64,000 nt of DNA from Tissierella creatinophila DSM 6911 (GTDB lineage Bacteria; Bacillota; Clostridia; Tissierellales; Tissierellaceae). The translations under genes and the position numbers were made by a program. The notes beneath the pieces were generated by a model. It did no database searches, was not told the DNA's origin, and worked only from the letters and a program-made list of their open reading frames with translations. Below are positions 25,441-33,301 of this stretch, piece after piece. The DNA lies in NCBI RefSeq assembly GCF_001940565.1, contig NZ_LTDM01000005.1:1-64000 (forward strand), read 5' to 3'. Within the stretch, counting starts at the first letter, position 1. Each line of letters opens with the position of its first letter.

Positions 25441-25560
25441 TCAATAATCAGTATCACTAACCTGCTCAATCAGTTCATCAAGTAAAATATGTTTTACTGC
25501 AATATTTTTTACAAGCGTCCCCTGTTTTTTACATGCTGGGTAAATTATTTACTTCTATTC
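25441..25560 (-). pseudogene. Decayed fragment of a second CopZ-like gene
   Basis: Translated on the minus strand, the segment gives LVKNIAVKHILLDELIEQ, then VSDTDY and a TGA at 25441-25443. This matches LVKNITVKHMVIDKVKEHV in the intact CopZ-like gene at 29074. A further NNL match upstream is in another frame, so the fragment has at least one frameshift and ends early. It marks an old duplication of the mercury-linked gene. Confidence 0.65.
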
Positions 25561-25602
25561 AAAATGTGCTTCCATTGAGTCACTACAACGTTTATTTAAT
25601 AC

Positions 25603-25636
25603 GATTAGTGCAACAATAAAAATTGTTGCACTAATC
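25603..25636. terminator. Perfect 14-bp hairpin
   Basis: Arms 25603-25616 and 25623-25636 (GATTAGTGCAACAA type) pair perfectly with a 6-base A-rich loop. T-rich sequence follows on the plus strand and weaker T-rich sequence on the minus strand. It lies just after the thioredoxin-like gene and probably ends that operon. Confidence 0.75.
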
Positions 25637-25694
25637 TTATTATTTTATTTCTTAATAACTTGGTAAATAAATATTACCCTGGTCCATAAAGTAA

Positions 25695-25964
25695 TTATTG
25701 CCCCAATCCAGCTACCCTTAATATTTCAATATCAATTCCCTTGTTTTTACAACAATCAACTAGTTTGCCATCGATTGCTACTGCCGGAACAGATTGAATT
25801 CCATATTTTTTTGCTTTATCTTCGCACTCATTTGTTTCACACTTTTTATTTAAATCATAAACTACCACTTCGCAGTTAGGGCATGCTAATTCTTTAATTT
25901 GCTTTACAGTATTATCACACACATAACAACCTGCAGTGAACACTTCAATTAATCTTTTAGCCAT
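25695..25964 (-). CDS. Thioredoxin/glutaredoxin-like protein
   Basis: The 89-residue protein has the thioredoxin-fold redox motif CYVC (IEVFTAGCYVCDNTV), the cis-Pro region QSVPAVAIDGKLV, and five further Cys (ACPNC, KKC, NEC, DCC). The extra Cys residues are unusual for a small thioredoxin and suggest thiophilic metal handling. It overlaps the MerR gene by eight bases and is therefore under the same operator. It probably reduces or binds metals or thiol adducts; the substrate is inferred from context. Confidence 0.78.
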   Translation of the reverse strand: MAKRLIEVFTAGCYVCDNTVKQIKELACPNCEVVVYDLNKKCETNECEDKAKKYGIQSVPAVAIDGKLVDCCKNKGIDIEILRVAGLGQ

Positions 25965-26379
25965 TTTTTACACCTCCTTTCGATAAAGTTTCAATAATTG
26001 GGCATTTACAAATAGGATTGCCTGGCCCAGGACATTGAGTAGACAAGTCTTCTAAAGCAAATTTCATTTTTTCAAGATCATGAATTTTTAATTCAATCTC
26101 CCTAATTTTTCGAGTAGCAAATTCAAGAATTTCTTTAGAATCAAAGTGCTCTTCATCTTCGGTAATTGCTAGAAGTTTTTCAATTTCATCGAGGGAAAAT
26201 CCTAATTCTTGAGAACGTTTGATAAATTTAATCCTCTCGACAGTTTCTAAAGGGAATATTCGATAACCTGACTCAGTTCTAGGTGGTTCTGAAATTAAAC
26301 CACGCCTTTCATAATACCTAATGGTTTCAATATTTACATTAGATTTTTTTGCAACTACACTTATTGATAAACCTTTCAT
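25957..26379 (-). CDS. merR: MerR family metal-responsive regulator
   Basis: A 140-residue MerR protein. The HTH is SISVVAKKSNVNIETIRYYERRGLI, the wing YRIFPLETVERIKFIKRSQELGFSL, and the dimer helix IREIELKIHDLEKMKFALEDL. The C-terminal effector loop is CPGPGNPICKCPIIETL. The loop gives Cys positions like those of mercury-type MerR, but the position of the MerR Cys in the coiled-coil start (usually near EDGTHC) reads EDEEHFDS here. The metal specificity may therefore differ. The start at 26377-26379 follows AGGTGATATTA. It likely controls itself and the ABC exporter through matching operators. Confidence 0.88.
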   Translation of the reverse strand: MKGLSISVVAKKSNVNIETIRYYERRGLISEPPRTESGYRIFPLETVERIKFIKRSQELGFSLDEIEKLLAITEDEEHFDSKEILEFATRKIREIELKIHDLEKMKFALEDLSTQCPGPGNPICKCPIIETLSKGGVKNG

Positions 26380-26399
26380 TAATATCACCTTCTAATATA

Positions 26400-26431
26400 A
26401 TTATAATGTCTGTATCTAGGTACAGAGTCAA
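26400..26431 (-). promoter_or_regulatory. MerR-type promoter/operator for merR
   Basis: On the minus strand there is a TTGACT -35 box (26426-26431) and a TATAAT -10 box (26400-26405), with a 20-base spacer. The dyad CTGTA-N6-TACAG (26410-26425) sits in the over-long spacer. A 19-20 base spacer with an internal dyad is the hallmark of MerR-activated promoters. Confidence 0.85.
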
Positions 26432-26466
26432 GGCTTTTTTAATTTTATTATATTAAAAATGATTAT

Positions 26467-27276
26467 CTACCATTTCCCACCTGACATACGAGCAAATCTT
26501 TTAGCTCCAAAATAACCCATTATAAGTGAACTTATGATTATTCCTGATATACTATATATCAAATGCATATGACTGATTTGTGGTGTTAAAACTGCTCTTA
26601 ATGCTTCATTAACATATAATAAAGGATTTATTAAAACTAGCTTTTGAATAATTGGTGTTGCACTTAATGCATTCCAAGAGAAGAATATAGCTCCTGTGAA
26701 AACCAAAGGCATTAAGAAGCCTGGGAACATGGCTGCAATTTGGCTTGGTTTTATTATTGTACCGACCAAAAGACCAAGAGTTGCTGAGCAAATAGCAGCA
26801 AGTATCAATATTGGAATAAGCATTAGGATACTTTGAGTGTTTATTGTTATATCTAGAGAACTGGCCATAAATAGTAGGGATACTGGCAATACTATCAATC
26901 CACCAATCCATGATTCCAAAATTCCTACAAACATCTTGGCAAAAGCCACCACTCTTACATTAACAGGTGCTTGTAAACGATCCTCTATTTCTCTAGACAT
27001 ATTAAAATCCATTGTTAAAGGAACTGCTGTACCATGGATTCCCGTTACCAAAATGCTCATGCCCACCATCCCAGGAAACATCTGATTTGGGAAAGTTGGT
27101 GCAACAATTCCAACTCTTGGTAAGATATATCCGTAAAGAAGAATTAATACAAAAGGTAACATGGCTACACGAAATACAAACTCCCATTTATCCCTTGCTT
27201 GAATTACTAAGTCACGTTTGACCATAGTTTTAAATGCTATCCAATTCGAATTATTATTTATCTCATTTGTTTTCAT
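26467..27276 (-). CDS. ABC-2 type transporter permease
   Basis: A 269-residue permease with six hydrophobic segments. It begins with a cytoplasmic NWIAFKTMVKRDLVIQARDKWEFVFRVAM elbow helix and has the ABC-2 signature region (FPGFLMPLVFTGAIFFSWNAL, PIIQKLVLINPLLYVNEALRAVL). It is of the DrrB/NodJ type. It overlaps the ATPase gene by 14 bases, so the two form one exporter. Likely substrates are toxic organics or metal conjugates, as suggested by the MerR operator, but this is not proven. Confidence 0.88.
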   Translation of the reverse strand: MKTNEINNNSNWIAFKTMVKRDLVIQARDKWEFVFRVAMLPFVLILLYGYILPRVGIVAPTFPNQMFPGMVGMSILVTGIHGTAVPLTMDFNMSREIEDRLQAPVNVRVVAFAKMFVGILESWIGGLIVLPVSLLFMASSLDITINTQSILMLIPILILAAICSATLGLLVGTIIKPSQIAAMFPGFLMPLVFTGAIFFSWNALSATPIIQKLVLINPLLYVNEALRAVLTPQISHMHLIYSISGIIISSLIMGYFGAKRFARMSGGKW

Positions 27277-28234
27277 TATGCTCTACACTCCCCTTTCCAG
27301 TTAAATGTATGAATACATCATCAAGTGTACTTGCACTTAAGCTTATATTTTGTAAAGGTGAATCTAATTTATTCACCCATTCTAAAATCTGATTGAAATC
27401 AGGTTTATTATGCTTCATATATAGAAGTAGTACGCCATTTTTAATCGCAGCATTTTTTACTTCGGGTAAGGTCTTAGCCTGTTCAGCAAATTTCGGATCA
27501 AGATTGGCTAATTTTATCGAAATAATATTATTGCTAGGAATTAGTGCTTTTAATTCTTCAACTCTTCCAATAGCTTTTAACTCTCCCTTATCAACAATAG
27601 CAATTCGATCGCAAAGTTGTTCTGGCTCTTCCATATAATGAGTTGTAAGAAATATTGTGGTTCCAGCCTTATTTAAAGCTAGCATTTGTTCCCATAATAT
27701 AGATCTATAACTAGGATCTAGACCAGTTGTTGGTTCATCTAAAAATAAAATATCAGGGTTATGCATAATAGCACGAGCTATTTTTAAGCGTTGTGCCATT
27801 CCTCCTGAATAACTTCTCACATAATCATTTTGTCGTTCGGTAAGTCCAAACTTATCAAGGTACTCATCAGCTCTTTTATTTGCCGTTTTATCATCTATCC
27901 CAAAATATTTGGCATGATATATTAGATTTTCCCTTGCAGTTAATCCTCTATCCAGATTATTATGTTGAGCAACTACGCCTATTTTTCTACGTGCTAGAGC
28001 AGGGTCTTCTAAAATTGATTGTTCATCAATAAAGATTTTACCTGATGTAGGTTCTAACTGAGTTGTCACCATACTAATTGTTGTACTTTTACCAGCTCCG
28101 TTTGGTCCTAAAAAACCAAAAATTTCTCCTCGTTGGACTTCAAAGCTAATATCACGCACAGCTTTCACTTGTCGTTCCTTTGATATTGGAAATACTTTGT
28201 GCAAACATTCCACTCTAAGAATTACATCTGACAT
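27263..28234 (-). CDS. ABC transporter ATP-binding protein (DrrA-like)
   Basis: A 323-residue ATPase with Walker A GFLGPNGAGKSTTISM and the Q-loop region AQHNNLDRGL. The signature is SYSGGMAQRLKIARA, Walker B is ILFLDEPTTGLDP, and the H-loop is IFLTTHYMEEPEQLC. The C-terminal 90 residues form the extra domain of DrrA-type exporters, ending in LDDVFIHLTGKG. The canonical GIDE loop is E-E-P in MEEPEQL. It is transcribed from the second MerR-type promoter at 28362-28393, after a leader of about 125 bases. Confidence 0.92.
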   Translation of the reverse strand: MSDVILRVECLHKVFPISKERQVKAVRDISFEVQRGEIFGFLGPNGAGKSTTISMVTTQLEPTSGKIFIDEQSILEDPALARRKIGVVAQHNNLDRGLTARENLIYHAKYFGIDDKTANKRADEYLDKFGLTERQNDYVRSYSGGMAQRLKIARAIMHNPDILFLDEPTTGLDPSYRSILWEQMLALNKAGTTIFLTTHYMEEPEQLCDRIAIVDKGELKAIGRVEELKALIPSNNIISIKLANLDPKFAEQAKTLPEVKNAAIKNGVLLLYMKHNKPDFNQILEWVNKLDSPLQNISLSASTLDDVFIHLTGKGSVEHNENK

Positions 28235-28361
28235 TTCATTGTTCTCCTTTCATTTTAAGTTATTACAATTACCACTTTTAATTGAATAGCACTATTCCAT
28301 TAGCTACATCAATAGACTATATCTTTCCCTTAAATTATTTAATCAATCAAGTTATATCATC

Positions 28362-28393
28362 ATTATAATGCCTGTACCTAAGTACAGAGTCAA
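28362..28393 (-). promoter_or_regulatory. Second MerR-type promoter/operator (ABC exporter)
   Basis: TTGACT -35 (28388-28393) and TATAAT -10 (28362-28367) have a 20-base spacer that carries the dyad CTGTA-N6-TACAG (28372-28387). It differs from the merR operator at only a few positions, so the same regulator should bind both. Confidence 0.85.
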
Positions 28394-28411
28394 GGGGTCA
28401 AAAATACTTTT

Positions 28412-28795
28412 TTAATGTAATAATGCCTTAGATAGAACATAAGCAGTTTCTGAGTTAGGAGCAAATCCGCCAAAGATAGAAAGCTGACAGTTTTCAGTTA
28501 TAATTTCACTGCCTTCTTTTCCATAGTTCTTATCAAGCTGTGCAAAAGATTGAATGATGAGTACTAATGATATTTTTCTTGAACGACCTGCACTAAGCAT
28601 CATTTCAAAGGATTCAATCTTTAGGATTGTACCAATTTTGACAATACTGTAGATAGAACTGATGCCATTGCTCGTTCAGTAGTTAGCTGCACCTGCAAAC
28701 CATATTGCCTTATGTTCTGGTGGTAAATCCATCAGTAGCTGAAACTGGCTCTTCCCTTTAACCTTTAAGTCCTGCACCATTTTGAATAGCATAAG
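28412..28795 (-). pseudogene. VirD4/TraG coupling protein fragment
   Basis: The minus strand encodes KMVQDLKVKGKSQFQLLMDL, FAGAANY, an in-frame TGA (28676-28678), TSNGISSIYSIVKIG and MMLSAGRSRKISLVLIIQSF. AQLDKNYGKEGSEIITENC and ETAYVLSKAL follow. The block around GRSRKISLVLIIQSFAQLDKNYG is the C-terminal ATPase region of VirD4/TraG coupling proteins. Both ends of the gene are missing and the coding frame is broken, so it is a remnant of the conjugative element displaced by the cargo insertion. Confidence 0.78.
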
Positions 28796-28808
28796 TTAAC
28801 CTAAGATT

Positions 28809-28831
28809 TCGCCTCTTTGTGTTTCTATATT
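28809..28831 (+). repeat. Direct repeat, right copy
   Basis: Exact copy of the 23 bases at 25304-25326. Here the matching left arm of the terminator is missing, so it is a partial copy of the terminator region placed beside the VirD4 fragment. Confidence 0.8.
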
Positions 28832-28853
28832 TAGTTTTTTACTTATATAAAAC

Positions 28854-28889
28854 AACAGCACCAAGATTTTTGCATCTCAGTGCTGTTGA
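28854..28889. terminator. Hairpin in the gap before the copZ-like gene
   Basis: CAACAGCAC (28854-28862) and GTGCTGTTG (28881-28889) form a 9-bp stem followed by a T-rich run on the plus strand. The remaining sequence to 29073 shows no gene. Confidence 0.65.
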
Positions 28890-29073
28890 CGTTTTTAATT
28901 TAATTCTAAAGATAAAAACTATGCTCATTTTCTACTAATTAAATACAACCTATTAAACATTTTTTTCACTGTCGCAGATAATCAGAGCAAAATCATGTCT
29001 TAATGTATCATTAAATATAAACACCTAATCATTTGGTTAGGACAATGCTTGTATCAATTTTTCTTTTGTGTTT

Positions 29074-29622
29074 TTACAACACAACATAAGAAGAATTAGT
29101 CTTATGCTTATTTAGGGTTTCTTTTATTTCTAGACCTTTTTTTATTGCCTCTTGTATAATTGGACTACAGCATTTTCCTAATGGATTTTTAGTTTCGCAT
29201 TTACCATTTTTCATTGCACCTGTTAATACTATTATATCCTTCATATTTTTTGCATCTTTATTAATAACAGCATCTATAATTTGATCTTCTGTAACTTTGT
29301 TGCAGTAGCATATATATTTAGGATTAGCATCATTTTTAAACCAAATAGGTTCTTTCACATCTTTTTTATCAAATCTATTATCAGATTCTTGACCATAATA
29401 TACAACAGAGCAAGCTTCGTTCATACATAAATAATAGTCATTATCTCCAACATGTTCTTTAACCTTATCAATTACCATATGCTTTACAGTTATGTTTTTT
29501 ACAAGTTTGCCTTCTTCTCCGCATACAGGGCATAAATTATTTTTTTCTACCATACTGGCAGATTCTGTTTTACTCCCTCAGCAAGATTTACTTTCAAAAC
29601 TAAACTCTTCTTTTATTATCAT
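29074..29622 (-). CDS. CopZ-like [2Fe-2S] metal-binding protein, probable selenoprotein
   Basis: The frame from ATG 29620-29622 reads MIIKEEFSFESKSC, then TGA (29578-29580), then GSKTESASMVEKNNLCPVCG and onward to 29074. The total is about 182 residues if the TGA is selenocysteine. The N-terminal domain has the CopZ zinc-type Cys (CPVCGEEG, YLCMNEAC). The C-terminal domain has the BFD-like 2Fe-2S Cys (ICYCNKVTEDQI, CETKNPLGKCC). Related CopZ proteins usually start with a Cys-Cys pair, and here the TGA takes the second position. A GGGGG site precedes the upstream ATG, while the internal ATG at 29551-29553 has none. It probably binds mercury or copper ions next to MerA. Confidence 0.7.
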
Positions 29623-29642
29623 TGATTGTCATCCCCCTTTAC

Positions 29643-31055
29643 TTATTCAGCACAACAGCTAAGTTTTTTCATATCCTTATCAAAGGATTGTGCAACAAGT
29701 TTTATTGCTTCTGACATAGTAGGGTATACGTGTATAGTATTCGATATATCAGTGTTTGTGAGATCAAATTGTATTGCTAAAGTTGCCTCTTGGATAATCT
29801 CTGCTGCTAACTCACCTATTGCATGAACCCCCAGAATCTTCTTAGTGTCTTTATCAATAATCATCTTTACAAATCCTTGAGTATTTCTAATTGTAGCTGC
29901 TTTTGGAACTAATTCCATATCTAAAGACCTGCTATCAACTTTAAATCCTAACTCTATAGCTTCAGCTTCCTTAAGTCCTACAGATGACACCTGAGGATTA
30001 GTAAATATTGCATGGGGAACTGCTTTATAGTTAGGTTTTCTTATATTGTTCTGAGTAGCATTTTCACCCGCTACTGAACCTTCATGGGCATTTACTGTAA
30101 CAAGCATATAGTTTCCTATAACATCACCAGCTGCATAAACATTAGGATTTGATGTTTGTAGATATTCATTAACTTTTATAAAACCTTTTTCATCTACTAT
30201 TACTCCTGCCTTTTCCAGCCCCATGTTGTCAGAGTTTGGGGTTCTCCCTGTGGCTATTAATAATTGGTCACCTTCAAAAGTCTGTTCATTCCCGTCTTTT
30301 ATAACAGTTACATATTTCCTATTATTTTCTTCATACACTTTTTGAAACGAAAGATCTGTTACAATATTTATTCCCTGATTTTTTAGTGCTTTTTCTAAGG
30401 CCTTAGAAACTTCAGGTTCTTCATTTTTAACTATTCTTCCGCTTCTTTGTAGAATTGTAACCTTTGAACCAAACATAGAAAACATTTGAGCAAACTCAAC
30501 AGCGATCCAGCCACCACCTATAATAACTAATTTTTCAGGTAACTTATCTAACTCCATAATTTCAATATTTGTTAAGTATTTTACACATTCTAATCCATCA
30601 ATTTTAGCAACAGAAGATCTAGAACCAGTTGTAATTATATATTTAGAAGCCTTATACTGTTTTTCATTTACTCGGATGGTATCTTGATTAATAAATTCAG
30701 CCTTACCTTTAAGTAAGGTGATATTTTTGTCATCTTCATAAATATCGATATATTTTTCTTTTCTTAGCTCTGCAATCAGATTATCTTTTTGCATAATAAT
30801 CTCTTTGAAATCTAAACTTACTTGTTTCATATTGATGCCCGCAAAAGGGTTCTCTTTTCCAAAATGATATACTTCTGCTGCTCTTAGCAAGTTCTTGGTA
30901 GGCACACATCCTACATTTAAACATGTTCCTCCAACTACTCCACTTTCAACAACTGCAACCTTCTTATTAAACTGAGAAGCCTTAATTGCTGCAGCAAACC
31001 CTGCCGAGCCACCTCCAATAATAATTAAATCAAAGTCTTTTGAATTTCCACTCAT
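29643..31055 (-). CDS. merA: Mercuric reductase
   Basis: A 470-residue flavoprotein of the pyridine nucleotide disulfide oxidoreductase family. The FAD site is DLIIIGGGSAGFAAAI, and the redox pair lies in GGTCLNVGCVPTK (C45 and C50). The NADPH site is VIIGGGWIAVEFAQ, and the second FAD segment is PNVYAAGDVIG. The C-terminus ends in LSCCAE, the Cys-Cys pair that takes up Hg(II) in MerA and is absent from lipoamide dehydrogenase. The N-terminal HMA domain of many MerA proteins is lacking. It reduces Hg(II) to Hg(0) in the cytoplasm. The ATG at 31053-31055 follows GGAGGG and lies one base after the arsR stop. Confidence 0.92.
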   Translation of the reverse strand: MSGNSKDFDLIIIGGGSAGFAAAIKASQFNKKVAVVESGVVGGTCLNVGCVPTKNLLRAAEVYHFGKENPFAGINMKQVSLDFKEIIMQKDNLIAELRKEKYIDIYEDDKNITLLKGKAEFINQDTIRVNEKQYKASKYIITTGSRSSVAKIDGLECVKYLTNIEIMELDKLPEKLVIIGGGWIAVEFAQMFSMFGSKVTILQRSGRIVKNEEPEVSKALEKALKNQGINIVTDLSFQKVYEENNRKYVTVIKDGNEQTFEGDQLLIATGRTPNSDNMGLEKAGVIVDEKGFIKVNEYLQTSNPNVYAAGDVIGNYMLVTVNAHEGSVAGENATQNNIRKPNYKAVPHAIFTNPQVSSVGLKEAEAIELGFKVDSRSLDMELVPKAATIRNTQGFVKMIIDKDTKKILGVHAIGELAAEIIQEATLAIQFDLTNTDISNTIHVYPTMSEAIKLVAQSFDKDMKKLSCCAE

Positions 31056-31056
31056 T

Positions 31057-31410
31057 TTAGCCCTCCTTGTTTTCAACATACTTTTCATTTTTTAAAATTT
31101 CACAAGTACATATTTTATCTGTATTTCCATCAGCTATAGATTGCCCTAGCTGAACTAGTGCTAATACTCTTTCATCTGAAATAGAGTAATAAACATTCTT
31201 CCCATCCCTTAATGCTTTCACATAGTTACACCACCTTAAGCATTGCAATTGCATTGATATAAGACTTTGGGAGCACCCAATGTCCTCTGTCAATTCTCCA
31301 ACATTTTTAGGACCATCTAATAAGGATAATATAATTCTATATCTCGTGGGATTTGATAATCCATGAAAAAATTTTGTATATACTTCAATTTGCTCATCAA
31401 TAGTTTGCAT
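31057..31410 (-). CDS. ArsR/SmtB family regulator of the mercury operon
   Basis: A 117-residue winged-helix repressor. HGLSNPTRYRIILSLLDGPKNVGELTEDIG is followed by the recognition helix CSQSLISMQLQCL and the wing RDGKNVYYSISDERV. Cys residues occur in the recognition region (IGCSQS, LQCLRWC) and as CTC in the tail, and could sense a thiophilic metal. The start at 31408-31410 follows GGGG with good spacing. It is the first gene of the operon with merA and the CopZ-like gene, behind a perfect ATCAA-N6-TTGAT operator. Confidence 0.88.
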   Translation of the reverse strand: MQTIDEQIEVYTKFFHGLSNPTRYRIILSLLDGPKNVGELTEDIGCSQSLISMQLQCLRWCNYVKALRDGKNVYYSISDERVLALVQLGQSIADGNTDKICTCEILKNEKYVENKEG

Positions 31411-31540
31411 AACTTTACCCCCTAAATAAACCCAGACATACAATTAACCCAACTGAAACTATTATCATACTCAAGTAATTGTCTAGTATTTTTTGAATCA
31501 ATATCGTTTCTTGCAATAAAGTAAAATTCATCCTTAATAA

Positions 31541-31576
31541 GAATAAACATATCAATATATGTTGATATGTTTATTC
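31541..31576. promoter_or_regulatory. ArsR-type operator
   Basis: Perfect 15-bp arms (31541-31555 and 31562-31576) around a 6-base centre include the core ATCAA-N6-TTGAT typical of ArsR repressors. It lies about 130 bases upstream of the arsR start. The remaining 31444-31779 sequence has no gene; a segment at 31678-31694 recurs near 37653. Confidence 0.75.
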
Positions 31577-31779
31577 TACCATAATATGAACATGAGTACA
31601 ATACAATCTAACAGTATAGATTCTATTAACTACTCATAATTTTCTACTGATGCACATTATATAAAGTTTCCTCCAGACCATCAGATTATTATTCCATCTT
31701 TCCAAACTTGTTTTCCTATTTCTATCCTATCATATCTAGATTAGATTTCAACAAGAAGAAGCAACCTGTATTTTTGGTA

Positions 31780-32235
31780 TTATTCTACATTTTTAAATTC
31801 TTGAAACAAAATCATATATGATAACAATATTGTGCCTGAAACTATAAATATATCTGCAAAATTAAAAATTGCAAAATTTATCAATGTAAAGCTAAAGAAA
31901 TCAATTACAAAATTTAATCTAACCCTATCAATTAAATTTCCCAGTGCGCCACATATTATAAAAACAAGAGATAAGTTGAATAGAAACATACCTTTTCTTA
32001 AGTTTTTTATTAAATAGAATATTAGACCTAAAACAACAATCGATGATATAATTATTAAAAAAGTTTGTTTGTTCTGTAATATGCTAAATGCAGCTCCAGT
32101 GTTTCTTGCATAGGTTAAGTGAAATATATCTTGTATTAAAGGATATGAACCAATTGGCTTAAGATATAGTTCTGCTAGATACTTGGTATACTGGTCAATA
32201 AATAATAATATAATAGCTAATAAGATATAAAACAT
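31780..32235 (-). CDS. lspA: Signal peptidase II (lipoprotein)
   Basis: A 151-residue membrane aspartyl peptidase with four hydrophobic helices. The family blocks are IDQYTKYLAE, YARNTGAAFSIL, GALGNLIDRVRLNFVIDFF (first catalytic Asp) and FAIFNFADIFI (second catalytic Asp). It cleaves lipoprotein signal peptides at the outer face of the membrane. Extra lspA copies are commonly linked to cadmium/zinc efflux genes in Firmicutes, and this copy lies between merA and the CadA-type gene. It is therefore probably an accessory paralogue. Confidence 0.93.
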   Translation of the reverse strand: MFYILLAIILLFIDQYTKYLAELYLKPIGSYPLIQDIFHLTYARNTGAAFSILQNKQTFLIIISSIVVLGLIFYLIKNLRKGMFLFNLSLVFIICGALGNLIDRVRLNFVIDFFSFTLINFAIFNFADIFIVSGTILLSYMILFQEFKNVE

Positions 32236-32539
32236 AATTTCCCTCCAATTATTTTAGGTACTAATCTAGTAAATATACCCTTATTTTTTTAATAAATTTT
32301 CTAATCTCATACTTCATCTTCATTCAATATTATTACAGATATTTTAAGCGTATATACTAATTACTTATATTAACTATACTTGAATATTTGTTGTTCACAT
32401 ATTCATTGTATCAAAATTGTTTATTAGCGCCATTTAATTATCATAACCATTATACAATATCATCATTAATTATTGTTCTTAATTTAAACTTATAGTAATA
32501 ATGTAAATAGATATAAAATATTTTGGGAGTGATAATGAT
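32236..32539. promoter_or_regulatory. Divergent intergenic region with a weak dyad
   Basis: About 300 bases separate lspA (minus) from the ZIP gene (plus). A TGAATAT-N11-ATATTCA dyad at 32381-32405 could be a metal-regulator site. No other clear signal or gene is seen. Confidence 0.35.
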
Positions 32540-33295
32540 ATGAGTAAAATTATGAACACAATACTAATTACAGTGGGTTCGGGCTATTTTACAGCATGAA
32601 TGGGAATTCTTACTGGTATTTTATTCTCATTTTTTATTAAAAATAGGGGGAGACGCTTTAAAGGAACTGTAATTGGTTTTGTTGGTGGATTGATGTTATC
32701 CATTGTTTGTTTTGACTTACTTCCAGAGTCATTTGAGGCAGGCAGTATTTATGTAGCTTTAATTGGAATTACTTTTGGACTAATTTTAGCTGTATTATTA
32801 GATGGAAAACTAGATCACGTTAACATTTCTACTTTTGATAATAAAAAGAACAGATTTATGAAAGCGGGCATCTTTATGGCCATAGCTATAGGAATACACA
32901 ATATCCCAAGTGGTATTGCACTAGGATCTTTATTATCAACTTCTCCAATAAAAGGCATTCATCTAGCTATAGCTTTAATACTACATGGGATACCTGAAGG
33001 ACTTGCAATAGGGCTTTTTTTTAGAGAAAGTAACCTAAGCACATTTTCTCTTATTATCATATCTATTATAACTTCAATTCCGATGGGTTTAGGAGCTTTA
33101 CTTGGAGGTATAATAAGTAAAATTTCACTTGTTGTAATCAGTATAAGTCTTGCATTTGCTAGTGGAATGATTCTATACATAATTTGCAGTGAAACTCTAC
33201 CAAATGCCAGAGAGACATGGAAAGGTAGGCTATCTACCATCGGAATTGTCATAGGTGTGATTGCTGGTATTTTGATTACATCCTTTCTAGTTTAA
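32540..33295 (+). pseudogene. ZIP family metal transporter interrupted by TGA
   Basis: The frame opens at ATG 32540 behind a GGGAG site, codes MSKIMNTILITVGSGYFTA, meets TGA at 32597-32599 and continues for 231 residues. The rest has the ZIP pattern: FVGGLMLSIVCFDLLPESF, AIAIGIHNIPSGIALGS, ALILHGIPEGLAIGLFF and ASGMILYIICSETLPN. The His and Glu of the metal site are present. The intact ZIP gene at 54263 aligns across the TGA (LYGFIVGMLGTGLGGIFS). The internal ATG at 32600 lacks a binding site and would remove half of the first helix. It is most likely a nonsense mutant; the transported metal would be zinc-like. Confidence 0.7.
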
Positions 33296-33301
33296 TATAT
33301 T

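Noticed and set aside
26609..27187. Two minus-strand frames (100 and 61 codons) within the ABC permease gene
   Set aside because: They lack ribosome binding sites and homologous patterns. Unlike the frame inside the methylase gene, their composition looks like a frame shadow.
28676..28678. In-frame TGA in the VirD4 fragment as another selenocysteine
   Set aside because: Both ends of the gene are missing and there is no Cys context, so it is a decayed gene.
32597..32599. TGA in the ZIP gene as selenocysteine
   Set aside because: It falls in the first membrane helix, and the intact ZIP gene has no Cys at that place, so nonsense mutation is more likely.
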